Shown piece after piece: positions 1 through 9,082 of a stretch of 64,000 bases of DNA; the stretch's first letter is position 1; each line of letters starts with the position of its first letter. Origin of the DNA: Methanothrix sp. (GTDB lineage: Archaea; Halobacteriota; Methanosarcinia; Methanotrichales; Methanotrichaceae); the NCBI GenBank assembly GCA_025361645.1, contig JANYKI010000126.1:1-64000 (forward strand), read 5' to 3'. The notes below the pieces were generated by a model. That model saw only the letters and a program-made list of their open reading frames with translations. It was not told the origin of the DNA and searched no databases. Both the position numbers and the translations under genes were made by a program.

Positions 1-36
1 GTCATTCGGTTGAATGTGGTTACCTGGGAGCTGATT

Positions 37-726
37 ATGGAGAAGAAAGGTCGAGTCCTGGTTGTCCCTCAGATGGACCCCGACCTCATGCTATCCTGTC
101 GGCCCGATGATGCTCTGGGAACGCTGATGAAAGGTCGCGAGCAATTACTGGAGATAAGTTGTGCCAGCAGTCCCATCTCCAAAGATGAAGCGGTACGCAT
201 TCTAGGCAGTTCTCAAGCCAAGGTTGGTGATCTTGTGGAGGTGTATCGGGAAGTATTGGCCAGGTGTCCTGGTAATTATCATACTGCCGGCATGATTGTC
301 GATGTTGATCTGCAGGAGGTTGTTTATGCACTTAGCACGGGTGGCTCTCCTTTTCCCGGACTCCGGGATGTCCTGGCATGTCTGAAAAATCATGGGGCTG
401 ATGTCTATGTGGCCTCCGGGGACAGCATGAGAAGCCTTGCTTATCTCAAAGAATTAGGTATAGATTTGTCGCGAGTTTATCCTGTCTCTGGCCCAAAGCG
501 GAAAAAAGAGATAATAGTCGATCTGAAGAGCCAATATCGTCAAGTGGTAATGGTGGGCGACGGTCTAAATGACCTTTATGCCTTGAGGGCGGCGGACCTG
601 GGCATCTTGACCGTGCAGCAGGACACTCGTCCCACTTTGAAGCTTCGTGATGCTGCTGATAAGATAATAACAGATATAAAAGAACTGCCTAAAATACTGA
701 TGGATAACTGCCAGATTATTTTTTAG
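37..726 (+). CDS. HAD-superfamily hydrolase-like protein
   Basis: Haloacid dehalogenase fold protein of 229 residues, related to the soluble P-type-ATPase-like phosphatases of archaea. Motif II (ASGDS), a motif III lysine (KRKKEI) and motif IV (VGDGLNDLYAL) are clear in the second half. Motif I is poor: the strand IVDVDLQE stands where DxDGT/S or DxxGT is expected, so the nucleophile is uncertain. An upstream TTG at 10 is open in frame, but the ATG at 37 has a GGGAG ribosome site six bases ahead and is preferred. The substrate is unknown. It could be a phosphatase or a binding protein without activity. Confidence 0.75.
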   Translation: MEKKGRVLVVPQMDPDLMLSCRPDDALGTLMKGREQLLEISCASSPISKDEAVRILGSSQAKVGDLVEVYREVLARCPGNYHTAGMIVDVDLQEVVYALSTGGSPFPGLRDVLACLKNHGADVYVASGDSMRSLAYLKELGIDLSRVYPVSGPKRKKEIIVDLKSQYRQVVMVGDGLNDLYALRAADLGILTVQQDTRPTLKLRDAADKIITDIKELPKILMDNCQIIF

Positions 727-833
727 ATTGGTGTGTATTCGGAATTCATAACCTTCGTTATCCTTCTAATTCGGGTGGCGGGTGAATTGATTTGGTGAAT
801 GGCAAATATTTGTACAATCGGACAATTCTGGGG

Positions 834-848
834 AAAGTATATATACTT
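834..848 (+). promoter_or_regulatory. TATA-box promoter for the coiled-coil wHTH gene
   Basis: A perfect AT-rich palindrome (AAGTATATATACTT, 835-848) forms a strong archaeal box A. Transcription would begin about 25 bases downstream, near 870. This leaves a leader of about 60 nt before the ATG at 931 and argues against the longer frame that opens at 799. Confidence 0.55.
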
Positions 849-930
849 GGATAGTGCATTCTTACTTGTTAACATTTTAAATTTGCTTCGAAATAAGACC
901 ATACTAGAATATACTAGGAGTAGCGCACAA

Positions 931-1488
931 ATGTTCGAAGAGCTTTTAGAGATATACAAAACAAAGGCCGAAGAGATTGAGAAAAATAGAAAAGAAGCAC
1001 AAGCCATGCTTTTGCTGGTTTCAGCCATCGAAAAGATATCACTGGAGCTCGACTCCAAACAGAGCGATGTAGAGCTCTTAGGTAGGCTGATCGATCAGGT
1101 TGATCGCCTATCCAAAGAGGTATCTGATCTGAAGAGCCAGCTTCGCACCCGGCAGGGACGACCTGCGCCTATTCAGGAAACGAGCTCTGGAGAAGGAAAG
1201 GCCCTGGATAACCATGCGCGATCTCTCATAGATATCATGGAAGAGAGGCCGAGTAGGTACACAACCAGCGAGCTGGTGGACATGCTGGGCTTAAATAAGA
1301 CTACGGTAATAAGCGTGATGAAGCGCGCTCATGAACTCGACCCGAAACATGTCAAGATGACACAGGGAAAGAGGCGTAAACTTTACCTGTCTTATGTGTC
1401 TGAAGGTGAGGTGCAGACGACGGAAGAAGCGTCGCCTGGATCTGGCGAATCAGACCGGGTGAAGCTAGAGCTGATGGCCATGACCTAA
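931..1488 (+). CDS. Coiled-coil winged-helix DNA-binding protein
   Basis: Protein of 185 residues. The first ~75 residues are a charged coiled coil (heptad-like Leu, Ile, Val among Glu and Lys). A Pro/Ser-rich linker follows, then a winged-helix domain at about residues 95-150 with the recognition-helix pattern TTSELVDMLGLNKTTVISVM and a basic wing. It is probably a dimeric transcription or chromatin regulator; the target is unknown. The frame is open from 799, but the promoter at 834-848 and an AGGAG site ten bases before 931 select the shorter start. Confidence 0.7.
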   Translation: MFEELLEIYKTKAEEIEKNRKEAQAMLLLVSAIEKISLELDSKQSDVELLGRLIDQVDRLSKEVSDLKSQLRTRQGRPAPIQETSSGEGKALDNHARSLIDIMEERPSRYTTSELVDMLGLNKTTVISVMKRAHELDPKHVKMTQGKRRKLYLSYVSEGEVQTTEEASPGSGESDRVKLELMAMT

Positions 1489-1760
1489 AGTTTAGATAAG
1501 CCTGAAGACAATCCGTAAATTCATAATCTGTTAAAGGTCGAGCTATCTGTTGTTCTTCCGGCTGATCTGGCCCGTTGGCATTTTTTTTGCCTGCAGTGGG
1601 GGGCGATGGAGATAATGTATTCTATCATCATTTTATTTATATGTACAGTTCATTAACTCGTGCGACGGATCAGTTGACTTGGGCTTCGAAAATGCTCTGA
1701 CAACAAATGAAGCTTGACCGCAATATTGTTGGTTGTAAACAATCCTTAGATGCTCGATTA
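1489..1760. other. Intergenic stretch without a recognised gene
   Basis: Between a plus-strand gene end and the 3' end of a minus-strand gene. It holds a T8 tract near 1581-1588 that could stop transcription of the upstream gene, and AT-rich sequence from 1618 to 1640. No convincing start codon with ribosome site and no RNA gene is seen. Confidence 0.5.
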
Positions 1761-1792
1761 CCGAGAGTTTCGACGAGTAGTCGAAACATCGG
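1761..1792 (-). terminator. Stem-loop just after the surface-protein operon
   Basis: The arms GTTTCGAC (1767-1774) and GTCGAAAC (1780-1787) are a perfect inverted repeat around a five-base loop. Outer arms CCGA (1761-1764) and TCGG (1789-1792) extend it. It lies seven bases past the stop of the minus-strand surface protein gene, so a 3'-end or terminator hairpin is the simplest reading. Confidence 0.5.
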
Positions 1793-1798
1793 TACTAA

Positions 1799-2845
1799 TC
1801 ATGTCTTCTTCTGCTTTCTTCTATACATGTATCCGCCTAATGTTGCAATTATGATGAGAATGACAATTGCCGGCATGAGCAGAGACGTGGAGGCGGCCTT
1901 GACCACAACTGGGATCTTCATGCTCTCCGAGATCACGAAATCGCCATTAATATCAGTATATTTGATCTCGCTGTTTATGCCATAGTCCTTGGGTGTAGCG
2001 TCGGAATCGACGTCAAGCCGGAAGACGACGGTCTTCTCTTCTCCCGGAGCCAGCGTTCCGATGAATGCCTGATCATCGGTGGAGGAGAACGGCTTGAAGA
2101 TGGATAGCCTGGCGATAGCGTCTTTGACGGGGTCCTCTCCAATATTCTTGTATGTGGCAACGATTTGTGCCTTCTTGATACCGGCAGAGAGCGCGCCCGT
2201 TGCATTCACGATCAAAAAGTCCGCCTGCTTCTTGACGTTGATAATGATGGGTACGGTCTGATTGGCCTTCTGGTAGATATAGGATACCTGGTAATTTGCC
2301 AGAGTAGGCGAGGATCCGCTGGTAACAAGCTTGGAAGCCTGCACCCGGACATTGTCCTGATAGTCATAGGATAGGTTCAAACTGAGTGGATAAGTCCCAG
2401 CAGGGGCATGCTCACCTATCTTAACGGCGAATTTCAAAGGCGATTGGGTCTTATCACCCGATTTTAACGATTGAACAACCTGGTTACCTGACTTTATCTC
2501 GATCACTGGATTGTCAGAGAGGAGATATGCTGTGATTCCGAGGGCCGTCGGCTTCTTGTACTCTTCTTGCAGTTCGGCGCTGGCCAGAGCGAACTCCTTG
2601 GGATCCTGGGGAGTTAGATCTTCCTTGAATCCCAATATCCGTCCATAGTTAGTCAGATCCAGGTAAAGGGAAACGGTATCTCCACGCTCAAACTCATCCG
2701 TCCCGGAAACGCTGGCTGAGATATCCGGGCTGCCATACATGGTGTAATAGTTATCTCCGCCCAGCTCAAAAGGTATGTAGGTGTTTTGAGCCGATACTGC
2801 GGCAATCAATAGGCAAAAGCCAACCAGGGCCATTTTAATTCTCAT
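1799..2845 (-). CDS. Membrane-anchored surface protein with CARDB/S-layer-like domains
   Basis: Protein of 348 residues: a signal peptide (about residues 1-20, ending in AVSA), two or more beta-sandwich repeats of the archaeal COG1361 kind with the pattern ..APAGTYPLSLNLSY.. and ..LAPGEEKTVVFRLDV.., a C-terminal membrane helix (about 322-342) and a basic tail (RRKQKK). It is likely displayed outside the cell. A TTG in frame precedes the ATG at 2845; GAGGAGG seven bases ahead of the ATG fixes the start. It begins within 4 bases of the exporter stop, so the two are translated from one message and probably act together, perhaps as an accessory subunit of the exporter. Confidence 0.75.
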   Translation of the reverse strand: MRIKMALVGFCLLIAAVSAQNTYIPFELGGDNYYTMYGSPDISASVSGTDEFERGDTVSLYLDLTNYGRILGFKEDLTPQDPKEFALASAELQEEYKKPTALGITAYLLSDNPVIEIKSGNQVVQSLKSGDKTQSPLKFAVKIGEHAPAGTYPLSLNLSYDYQDNVRVQASKLVTSGSSPTLANYQVSYIYQKANQTVPIIINVKKQADFLIVNATGALSAGIKKAQIVATYKNIGEDPVKDAIARLSIFKPFSSTDDQAFIGTLAPGEEKTVVFRLDVDSDATPKDYGINSEIKYTDINGDFVISESMKIPVVVKAASTSLLMPAIVILIIIATLGGYMYRRKQKKT

Positions 2846-2848
2846 CAA

Positions 2849-5167
2849 TCATCCTCCTCTTGCTATCAGCTTGAGGGCTTTCTTCATTTCGTATTTCGCA
2901 TTTTCCACCATAGAACGTCGAATCTCCATGCGGTACATTAGCACAACGAAGACCGTGAAGGTCGTGAGCAATGCGAATATTATTGCTAAAACTGTAACTG
3001 TCCCAAAATTATTGGTGATCAGGAAGGGCGAGTATATCAGGGCCGCAAATCCAAATACGGTGGTAAGGCCGGAGGCTATGAGTGCGGAACCTATACGCCT
3101 TGATGCAATCTTGAGCGCCTCCCGGGGCTGTCCTATTATGGCCAGCTCCTCGTAGAAGCGCTCCATCATCAATATTGCGTATTCAGATCCCACTCCCAGA
3201 ATGAGTGCGCCCAGGCATGCCGTTAGGGGCGTGTATTTCATGTCGGCCAGGTACATAACGCCGCCCATCCAGCCAATTACCACCAGCATGGGCAGTACTG
3301 GCAGCAGCGCTTTTATCAGGTCCCGGTAGATGAGCAGCAGCACGACAAAGATCAGCACCAATCCCAGCAGAGTCATCTCCGTTCTGCCTTGTGTCAATGC
3401 AGTGATGACGGTGGTCATCACTACAGCGTCGCCCGTTTGTCGCACAGACACTCCGGGAGGCGGCTGATGCCAGGCGATGTCTTTATCGATCTCTTTTATG
3501 AGCCGGTCGGTGCCCTCTGCGCCCATGTTGGTCAGCTCTTTGCCCACATTCAGCTTGATTAGGGCCGTGTCGTGACCATCAAGTTGCAAAACTCGCATCT
3601 GGGTGGGAAGGGAATCGATCAGCCTTCGGATCTCAGTTTGATCTTGTGGTATCTCGCCGCCATTGGCCCGTTTTACCAAGGAGGCTATGCTTTCGAAGCC
3701 ATATACCTGATCTCGGGAACTCTTTAGATATATGCAAAATTCATCCATCCAGCGCAGGGTATCGGGGTCGGTAATGTCATCGGCCTGAACGATGAGGTCT
3801 ACCGTATCCGTGCCTCCAAAGATGTCGCTCATATGTCTGAAGTCGATGAGTGGAGGCAAGTCCTGAGGTACATAATTCTTGAAGTCGGTATTCACCTGAA
3901 CTTGAGTATCTGCATAGATGCCTACCAGGGAGAGGAAGAGTGCGCAGGCGAGCACCAGATGCCATCTTTGAATGCAGATATCAGAGACCTTCTCAATGAT
4001 GCTTCCTATCATTGTATCTTTGGGCACATTGGCGATTGCATCCGCTTTCATCGTTGCTCTCTTGCCCAATCCCATCTTCTCCACAATGTATAGCAGAGTG
4101 ATGCCCACGAAAAGAGCGGACAGATAGCAAAGAAAGAGCCCGACCAGGCATAACAGTCCGAAATCTCTGGTCATGGGCACGGATGAGGTGAGGAGGGAGA
4201 CGAATCCCATGGCGGTTATGATCAAGGCTATCATGACCGGCATGGAGACATGGCTTACCGTTTGTATCACGGCTTTTGTAGGTGAGCCGCCTTTAAGGAA
4301 CTCCTCATCGATCCGGTTGTGAAATTGGATGGCATAGTCTATGCCAATACCGATCAGCACCGGGAAGGCGGACATGGATACCATGGTAAAAGGTATGTGC
4401 AAAAATCCCATAGCTCCGAAGGACCATATTATGCCCAGGAAGACGACGGGGATGGGGAGCAACGACCATTTCACATGATTAAAGGATATCAGCAAAGCCA
4501 CGATCATGAGCAGGCCGGCTAGAGCAAGAATGGGGCCGTTGCTCTTGGCCATCTCTCCGGTTATTGAATTCATAAGCGCCGGTTTGCCGGTGACGGTAAC
4601 GCCCACGTCCGGCGGAAACTCGGCCATCTTCACCTGGCCAAACGTCTCTAGGTAAATCTCACTCAGCTGGGATTCCTTCAAAGAAACCGGCAGCTCGATA
4701 GAGAGCATGGTGTGCTTTTTATCCGGCATCATAGCATTTACGGCAGGAAGATTTGCCGGATAAGAGAGAATTTCATCGATCCTCTCCTGGGTGGGAATTA
4801 TTCTGATACCGCTTTCGCTCTTCTCTGTATCTGCCACGATATCGGCGATGCTGGTCACTGCCAGAACATCCGGGGCTATGCGCATCTTTTGCGAGAGCTT
4901 ATCCATCGCCCTCAGAATCTCTGGTTTTGTGACATCCTCCGCCTCAATGAGCACGGCTATGGACTCGGTGGCAAACTTCTCCACATAAAGGTGGTCGAAA
5001 AGCTGGTAGAGTGGAGAATCTTTGCCCACCATGCTCTCCGTGGTCATACCTTGCATCTCAATTTGCTGGGCATAGTGCAGGGAGGCGAGAGTTAGAAGCA
5101 GTGCGGCCGCCATGATTATCATAGGATTATCTGCGATCCATTGGCCGAGCCTTTCTGTGCTTTTCAT
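2849..5167 (-). CDS. RND-superfamily exporter, HAE3 (MMPL-like) family
   Basis: Protein of 772 residues with the duplicated RND plan: an N-terminal membrane helix (about 14-32), a large extracellular loop, five helices (about 210-355), then the same pattern again in the second half. The two halves carry matching motifs, GIGIDYAI (273-280) and GVGSEYAI (658-665), which mark the sterol-sensing-like membrane core. HAE3 proteins move hydrophobic or amphiphilic molecules using the ion gradient; the substrate is unknown here. The gene is divergent from the GbsR-like regulator at 5255 and is followed directly by a surface protein gene, so regulator, exporter and surface protein form one module. Confidence 0.85.
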   Translation of the reverse strand: MKSTERLGQWIADNPMIIMAAALLLTLASLHYAQQIEMQGMTTESMVGKDSPLYQLFDHLYVEKFATESIAVLIEAEDVTKPEILRAMDKLSQKMRIAPDVLAVTSIADIVADTEKSESGIRIIPTQERIDEILSYPANLPAVNAMMPDKKHTMLSIELPVSLKESQLSEIYLETFGQVKMAEFPPDVGVTVTGKPALMNSITGEMAKSNGPILALAGLLMIVALLISFNHVKWSLLPIPVVFLGIIWSFGAMGFLHIPFTMVSMSAFPVLIGIGIDYAIQFHNRIDEEFLKGGSPTKAVIQTVSHVSMPVMIALIITAMGFVSLLTSSVPMTRDFGLLCLVGLFLCYLSALFVGITLLYIVEKMGLGKRATMKADAIANVPKDTMIGSIIEKVSDICIQRWHLVLACALFLSLVGIYADTQVQVNTDFKNYVPQDLPPLIDFRHMSDIFGGTDTVDLIVQADDITDPDTLRWMDEFCIYLKSSRDQVYGFESIASLVKRANGGEIPQDQTEIRRLIDSLPTQMRVLQLDGHDTALIKLNVGKELTNMGAEGTDRLIKEIDKDIAWHQPPPGVSVRQTGDAVVMTTVITALTQGRTEMTLLGLVLIFVVLLLIYRDLIKALLPVLPMLVVIGWMGGVMYLADMKYTPLTACLGALILGVGSEYAILMMERFYEELAIIGQPREALKIASRRIGSALIASGLTTVFGFAALIYSPFLITNNFGTVTVLAIIFALLTTFTVFVVLMYRMEIRRSMVENAKYEMKKALKLIARGG

Positions 5168-5185
5168 TCGCGGTCTACCTCAGTT

Positions 5186-5213
5186 TTGTTCGGAAATTAC
5201 CAAACGTTCGGAA
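5186..5213. promoter_or_regulatory. Candidate operator between exporter and regulator
   Basis: The octamer GTTCGGAA occurs twice as a direct repeat (5188-5195 and 5206-5213), 18 bp apart. The second copy sits inside an imperfect palindrome, CCAAACGTTCGG (5200-5211), with one mismatched pair. The site lies in the 87-bp gap between divergent starts, where a self-regulating MarR/GbsR-type protein would bind. Confidence 0.5.
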
Positions 5214-5254
5214 CCTGCAAAAAGTACTTAAAAGTTGTGGTCTTCTGGAAATGG

Positions 5255-5785
5255 ATGGATAGAGATGAGGCGGATATCTTGAAGAGATATATGGTTGACG
5301 CCTGCGTCAAAGTGGCCAACAGCTACGGTTGCTGCGATGCAGTGGGTGTTTTACGCGGCACACTGTTTCTGGCGGACAGGCCCGTTTCCATGGACGAACT
5401 GGTGGAAGATACCGGCTACAGCAAGTCCACAGTCAGCTCCAATATGAGCACTCTGGAACGAATGGGGTTGGTCAAGAGGGTGATCATCCCGGGCGACAAG
5501 AGATACCACTATATTCCAGTTAACGAACCTGATTCCCTCAAGAAGGAAATGATAATCAACATGAGGCATGAGATGCAGGGAATCATAGTCGCCATGAACC
5601 GGACGGAAGTGGATCTCAGAGCCTGTGAGCATGTGTCAGAAACGGCATTGGAGAGGATTGGCAAAGCTAGACGCTTCTATATGCAAACTGACCTGCTCTT
5701 AGATCTGATATCCCGGTACAACACCGAGGAATTGATCGCATTGTTGCAACGGGGTTTTCAAGAGAAAAATATGGCCATTAAATGA
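5255..5785 (+). CDS. GbsR/MarR-type transcription regulator
   Basis: Winged-helix regulator of 176 residues. The helix-turn-helix (about residues 40-85: SMDELVEDTGYSKSTVSSNM) is followed by a wing ending in GDKRYHYIPV, and a helical dimerisation region fills the rest. This is the layout of GbsR proteins, which in archaea often sit beside transporters. The frame opens upstream at 5141, but that would run into the divergent exporter gene and across the operator. ATG 5255 fits the first conserved helix. It probably represses the exporter operon and itself. Confidence 0.75.
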   Translation: MDRDEADILKRYMVDACVKVANSYGCCDAVGVLRGTLFLADRPVSMDELVEDTGYSKSTVSSNMSTLERMGLVKRVIIPGDKRYHYIPVNEPDSLKKEMIINMRHEMQGIIVAMNRTEVDLRACEHVSETALERIGKARRFYMQTDLLLDLISRYNTEELIALLQRGFQEKNMAIK

Positions 5786-5920
5786 ATGAGAAAAACCAAT
5801 CGGATGAGACCTTCTCGACCATCATTACAGATGCATTAAAAATATCGGCTCCATGATCGTCCAATATATTGATTAAGAGTAACGATGTCTATCTGTTAGA
5901 AGCGCAGGCAGTGATAACCG

Positions 5921-8900
5921 TTGGGCGAAGAGAAGCTTGCAAGCAGCGATCCAGAAACGAAGATCGAGCAGATGCTGCGGAAAATAGCAGATATGCTGGA
6001 GAAGGGCGGCAATGCGGGGCAAATGTCGGTGTTGCTTAAAGGCCTAAAGGAGGACCTCGAAGATCTTTTGGCCTCTTTGCCGATGACAAAAGCGGTAGAG
6101 GCAGTTCCCACGGCCATTGTACTTACCGATCTCTTCGGAAATATTGAGTATGTAAACGCCAGCCTTTTGAAAAATTCCGGTTTTCGCGACATATCTGAGG
6201 CAAAAGGCCGGTCTGTATTCGATTTTACAAATGCAGAGGGTAAAGCCAAGCTGCAAGAAGAGGTCATACCCGCCCTTCATTTTGTTGGGCAGTGGCAGGG
6301 GGAGATTTTTTTAAAGAGGTCGGATGGCCAATCCTACATGGCGGAGATGATGTGTGCACTGGTCAAAGACGACTTTGGCAACCCCATCTATCTATTGGCC
6401 AACTTTTACAACATCACCGACAGAAAGCGAGCGGAAGAAGCACTGCTTCTGGACGATTCCCGGCTGGAGGCTCTGCAAAGGTTAAACCAGATGGATGAGG
6501 CCTCCATTAAAGAGATTGCCGCCTTCGCCCTGGAGGCCGGGGTCAAGCTAACCGGCTCTAAGCTCGGTTACCTGGCTTTTGTTGACGACGAAGAAAAGAC
6601 GCTCTTTATGCACTCCTGGTCCAAGAAGGCCATGCAGACGTGCGACATTGAACATAAAAAGATCGTCTATCCTCTGCAGGAAACGGGGCTTTGGGGTGAG
6701 GCTATTCGGCAGAGAAAAGCGGTGATAACCAATGATTATGCCTCCTGCCCCCAGAGAAGAGGCACCCCCGTAGGTCACGTCAATGTTGTCCGCCACATGA
6801 ATGTGCCCATCATGGACAAAGGCAAGATTGTCATTGTGGCGGGTCTCGGCAACAAGGAGGAGGAGTACGACGACTCCGATGTGCGCCAGCTCACGCTGCT
6901 CATGAGCGGCATGTGGAAGATCATCCAACGACGAAGTGCAGAGGAGACGCTGCACAGGCGCGATTTATTGCTGCAAGGGGCGGCCAAGGCCACTAACTAC
7001 CTTCTCACATCCGATCCCCGGGCCGTAAAGAGGGCTTTAGGCATTCTAGGTGAGGTGGGAGATGTAGATCGGGTCCATATTCTGGAGAACCGGGAATTGC
7101 AGAGCGAAGTGCGGCTGGAATGTCTTCCCATGCAATGGTTTCGAGAGCCTGCAAAGCCATTTTCCGGGGATTTGTCCTGGTTGGAGCATTTTCCAGACTG
7201 GCAGGATACGCTCTCTCGCAGCAATCCCATCCAGGGCATAACTTCAGAGCTCAGGGTTCCTGGTGCAACGGTACTGGTGGAATTAGATGTTCGCTCTTTT
7301 CTGCTCCTGCCCGTCTTCATCGAGGGTCGGTTTTTTGCGGTTATATGTTTTGAAGACTGTCATAATGAGCGGCGATGGATCGACAGCGAGATCGCTGTAC
7401 TTCAGGCGGCGGCGGGTAGCATCGGCGAAGCCATTTTGCGCAGAAGGACGGAAGAGGCCCTGAAAAAGACGCAGGAAGGGCTGGAAAAGAGGGTGTCGGA
7501 GAGGACGGCCTGGCTCCTCCGGGCAAATGCGGCGTTACAAGAGGAGACGGTCTTGCATAAAGAAACGGAAATCGAGCTTCGTTCTGCGCAGCAGGCGGCA
7601 GATACGGCTTGCCGGGCGAAGAGCGAGTTTTTGGCCAATATGAGCCACGAGATACGTACTCCCATGAATGCGGTTATTGGCCTTGCCGGACTCTTGCTGG
7701 AAACCTGCCTCACAGAAGAGCAGCGTGATTTCGTGGAGACCATTCACAGCAGTGGTGATGCGTTGCTTGCCATCATCAATGATATCCTGGATTTCTCCAA
7801 GATAGATGAAGGCAAGATGAAGCTGGAGCATTTGCCCTTCAATTTACGCGACAGCATCGAGTCCTCGCTGGATATGGTGGCGACAAAGGCAGCGGAGAAA
7901 GTACTGGATCTGACTTATGATATTGACGAGAGGATTGCCCCAACTATTCTAGGGGACTCGGTTCGGCTGCGCCAGGTCCTGGCCAACCTGCTCAGCAATG
8001 CGGTAAAATTTACGGAAAAAGGCAGCATAGCCATTCATGTCAAGCCTGGTGAAAATGCGGATGAAATCCACTTTTCGGTTTTCGATACGGGAATAGGCAT
8101 CAATCCTCTGGACATGAAAAAGCTCTTCCTCTCCTTCAGCCAGGTCGATGCTTCTACTTCCAGAAAATATGGGGGGACGGGCCTTGGCCTGGCCATAAGC
8201 AAGAGGCTGGTAGAGCTGATGGGCGGCAGGATCTGGGTGCAAAGCAAGCTACGCGAGGGCTCAACCTTCCACTTCCAGATTTTTGCCCAGCCATTTTCCG
8301 GAGAGGCTGTAAAGGTGCATATGGCCGGTAAGAAGATAATGGCTCTGCTCAGCAGCGAAGGCTGCTTGAAGGGACTGTTGGATTATGCCCACACCTCGGG
8401 GATGCAGATATATCCAGTGGTCTCGGCCTTTGAGGCGCGGGAAATGGTAGAGAGCCGTTTTGATGCCGCAATTTTGGATCTGGATGTTCCGGGGGCCGAA
8501 GAGCTGGCCGAGGAGATAGAAGAGCGTCTTCCTACCATCACCTTCGCCTCGCTCGGACAACATCGCAAAGGCAAAAAAACTCTAATCAAGCCTGCAACGC
8601 AAAGCAGTATTATCTTCGCCCTGCAGGAGGCTTTAATGCCCCCCAGTCATAAGAAGGTGCCTACCTGTAGCAGTGCGATGAAACACCCGGATCTGGACGT
8701 ATTGCTGGCAGAAGATAACCTTGTCAACCAGAAGGTTGCGCGTCTTATGCTAAAGAAGCTAGGCTACAGAGCCGATGTGGTCTCCAATGGCCGGGAGGTC
8801 TTACAGGCTATTTTAAAAAAGGCCTATGATGTGATCCTCATGGACGTGCAGATGCCGGAGATGGACGGCCTGGAGGCTACCCGTGCCATTTTGGATCTTA

Positions 8901-9082
8901 ATTTAAAAAAGAGGCCGAAGATTCTGGCCATGACCGCCTATGCGTTAGAAGGGGACAAAGAGAGATGTTTGCTTGCCGGCATGGACGGTTACATTTCCAA
9001 GCCGGTGCAGCTTGAGGAGCTGAGGTGCGTTCTCTATGGCCTGAAAAATATCCCTCTTGGTGCGCCGGCTAAGACCGCTTAA
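5921..9082 (+). CDS. PAS-GAF-GAF hybrid histidine kinase with receiver
   Basis: Soluble sensor kinase of about 1053 residues with no membrane helices. Order: PAS (about 55-165), GAF (185-345), a second GAF-like domain (355-515), a coiled coil, HisKA with phospho-acceptor His576 (SHEIRTPMNAVIG), HATPase (680-790; DTGIGI, GGTGLGL), a degenerate receiver-like segment (about 800-910), and a true receiver with Asp975 (MDVQMPEMDG) and a C-terminal Lys switch (SKPVQ). The assigned start is a TTG with a weak ribosome site; ATG at 5972 is an alternative. The 3' end overlaps the convergent nitroreductase gene by 14 bp. The signal sensed is unknown. Confidence 0.85.
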   Translation: MGEEKLASSDPETKIEQMLRKIADMLEKGGNAGQMSVLLKGLKEDLEDLLASLPMTKAVEAVPTAIVLTDLFGNIEYVNASLLKNSGFRDISEAKGRSVFDFTNAEGKAKLQEEVIPALHFVGQWQGEIFLKRSDGQSYMAEMMCALVKDDFGNPIYLLANFYNITDRKRAEEALLLDDSRLEALQRLNQMDEASIKEIAAFALEAGVKLTGSKLGYLAFVDDEEKTLFMHSWSKKAMQTCDIEHKKIVYPLQETGLWGEAIRQRKAVITNDYASCPQRRGTPVGHVNVVRHMNVPIMDKGKIVIVAGLGNKEEEYDDSDVRQLTLLMSGMWKIIQRRSAEETLHRRDLLLQGAAKATNYLLTSDPRAVKRALGILGEVGDVDRVHILENRELQSEVRLECLPMQWFREPAKPFSGDLSWLEHFPDWQDTLSRSNPIQGITSELRVPGATVLVELDVRSFLLLPVFIEGRFFAVICFEDCHNERRWIDSEIAVLQAAAGSIGEAILRRRTEEALKKTQEGLEKRVSERTAWLLRANAALQEETVLHKETEIELRSAQQAADTACRAKSEFLANMSHEIRTPMNAVIGLAGLLLETCLTEEQRDFVETIHSSGDALLAIINDILDFSKIDEGKMKLEHLPFNLRDSIESSLDMVATKAAEKVLDLTYDIDERIAPTILGDSVRLRQVLANLLSNAVKFTEKGSIAIHVKPGENADEIHFSVFDTGIGINPLDMKKLFLSFSQVDASTSRKYGGTGLGLAISKRLVELMGGRIWVQSKLREGSTFHFQIFAQPFSGEAVKVHMAGKKIMALLSSEGCLKGLLDYAHTSGMQIYPVVSAFEAREMVESRFDAAILDLDVPGAEELAEEIEERLPTITFASLGQHRKGKKTLIKPATQSSIIFALQEALMPPSHKKVPTCSSAMKHPDLDVLLAEDNLVNQKVARLMLKKLGYRADVVSNGREVLQAILKKAYDVILMDVQMPEMDGLEATRAILDLNLKKRPKILAMTAYALEGDKERCLLAGMDGYISKPVQLEELRCVLYGLKNIPLGAPAKTA

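Noticed and set aside
1707-1985. Plus-strand frame of 92 codons
   Set aside because: It runs antisense to the surface protein's membrane helix and has no ribosome site; composition mirrors the real gene.
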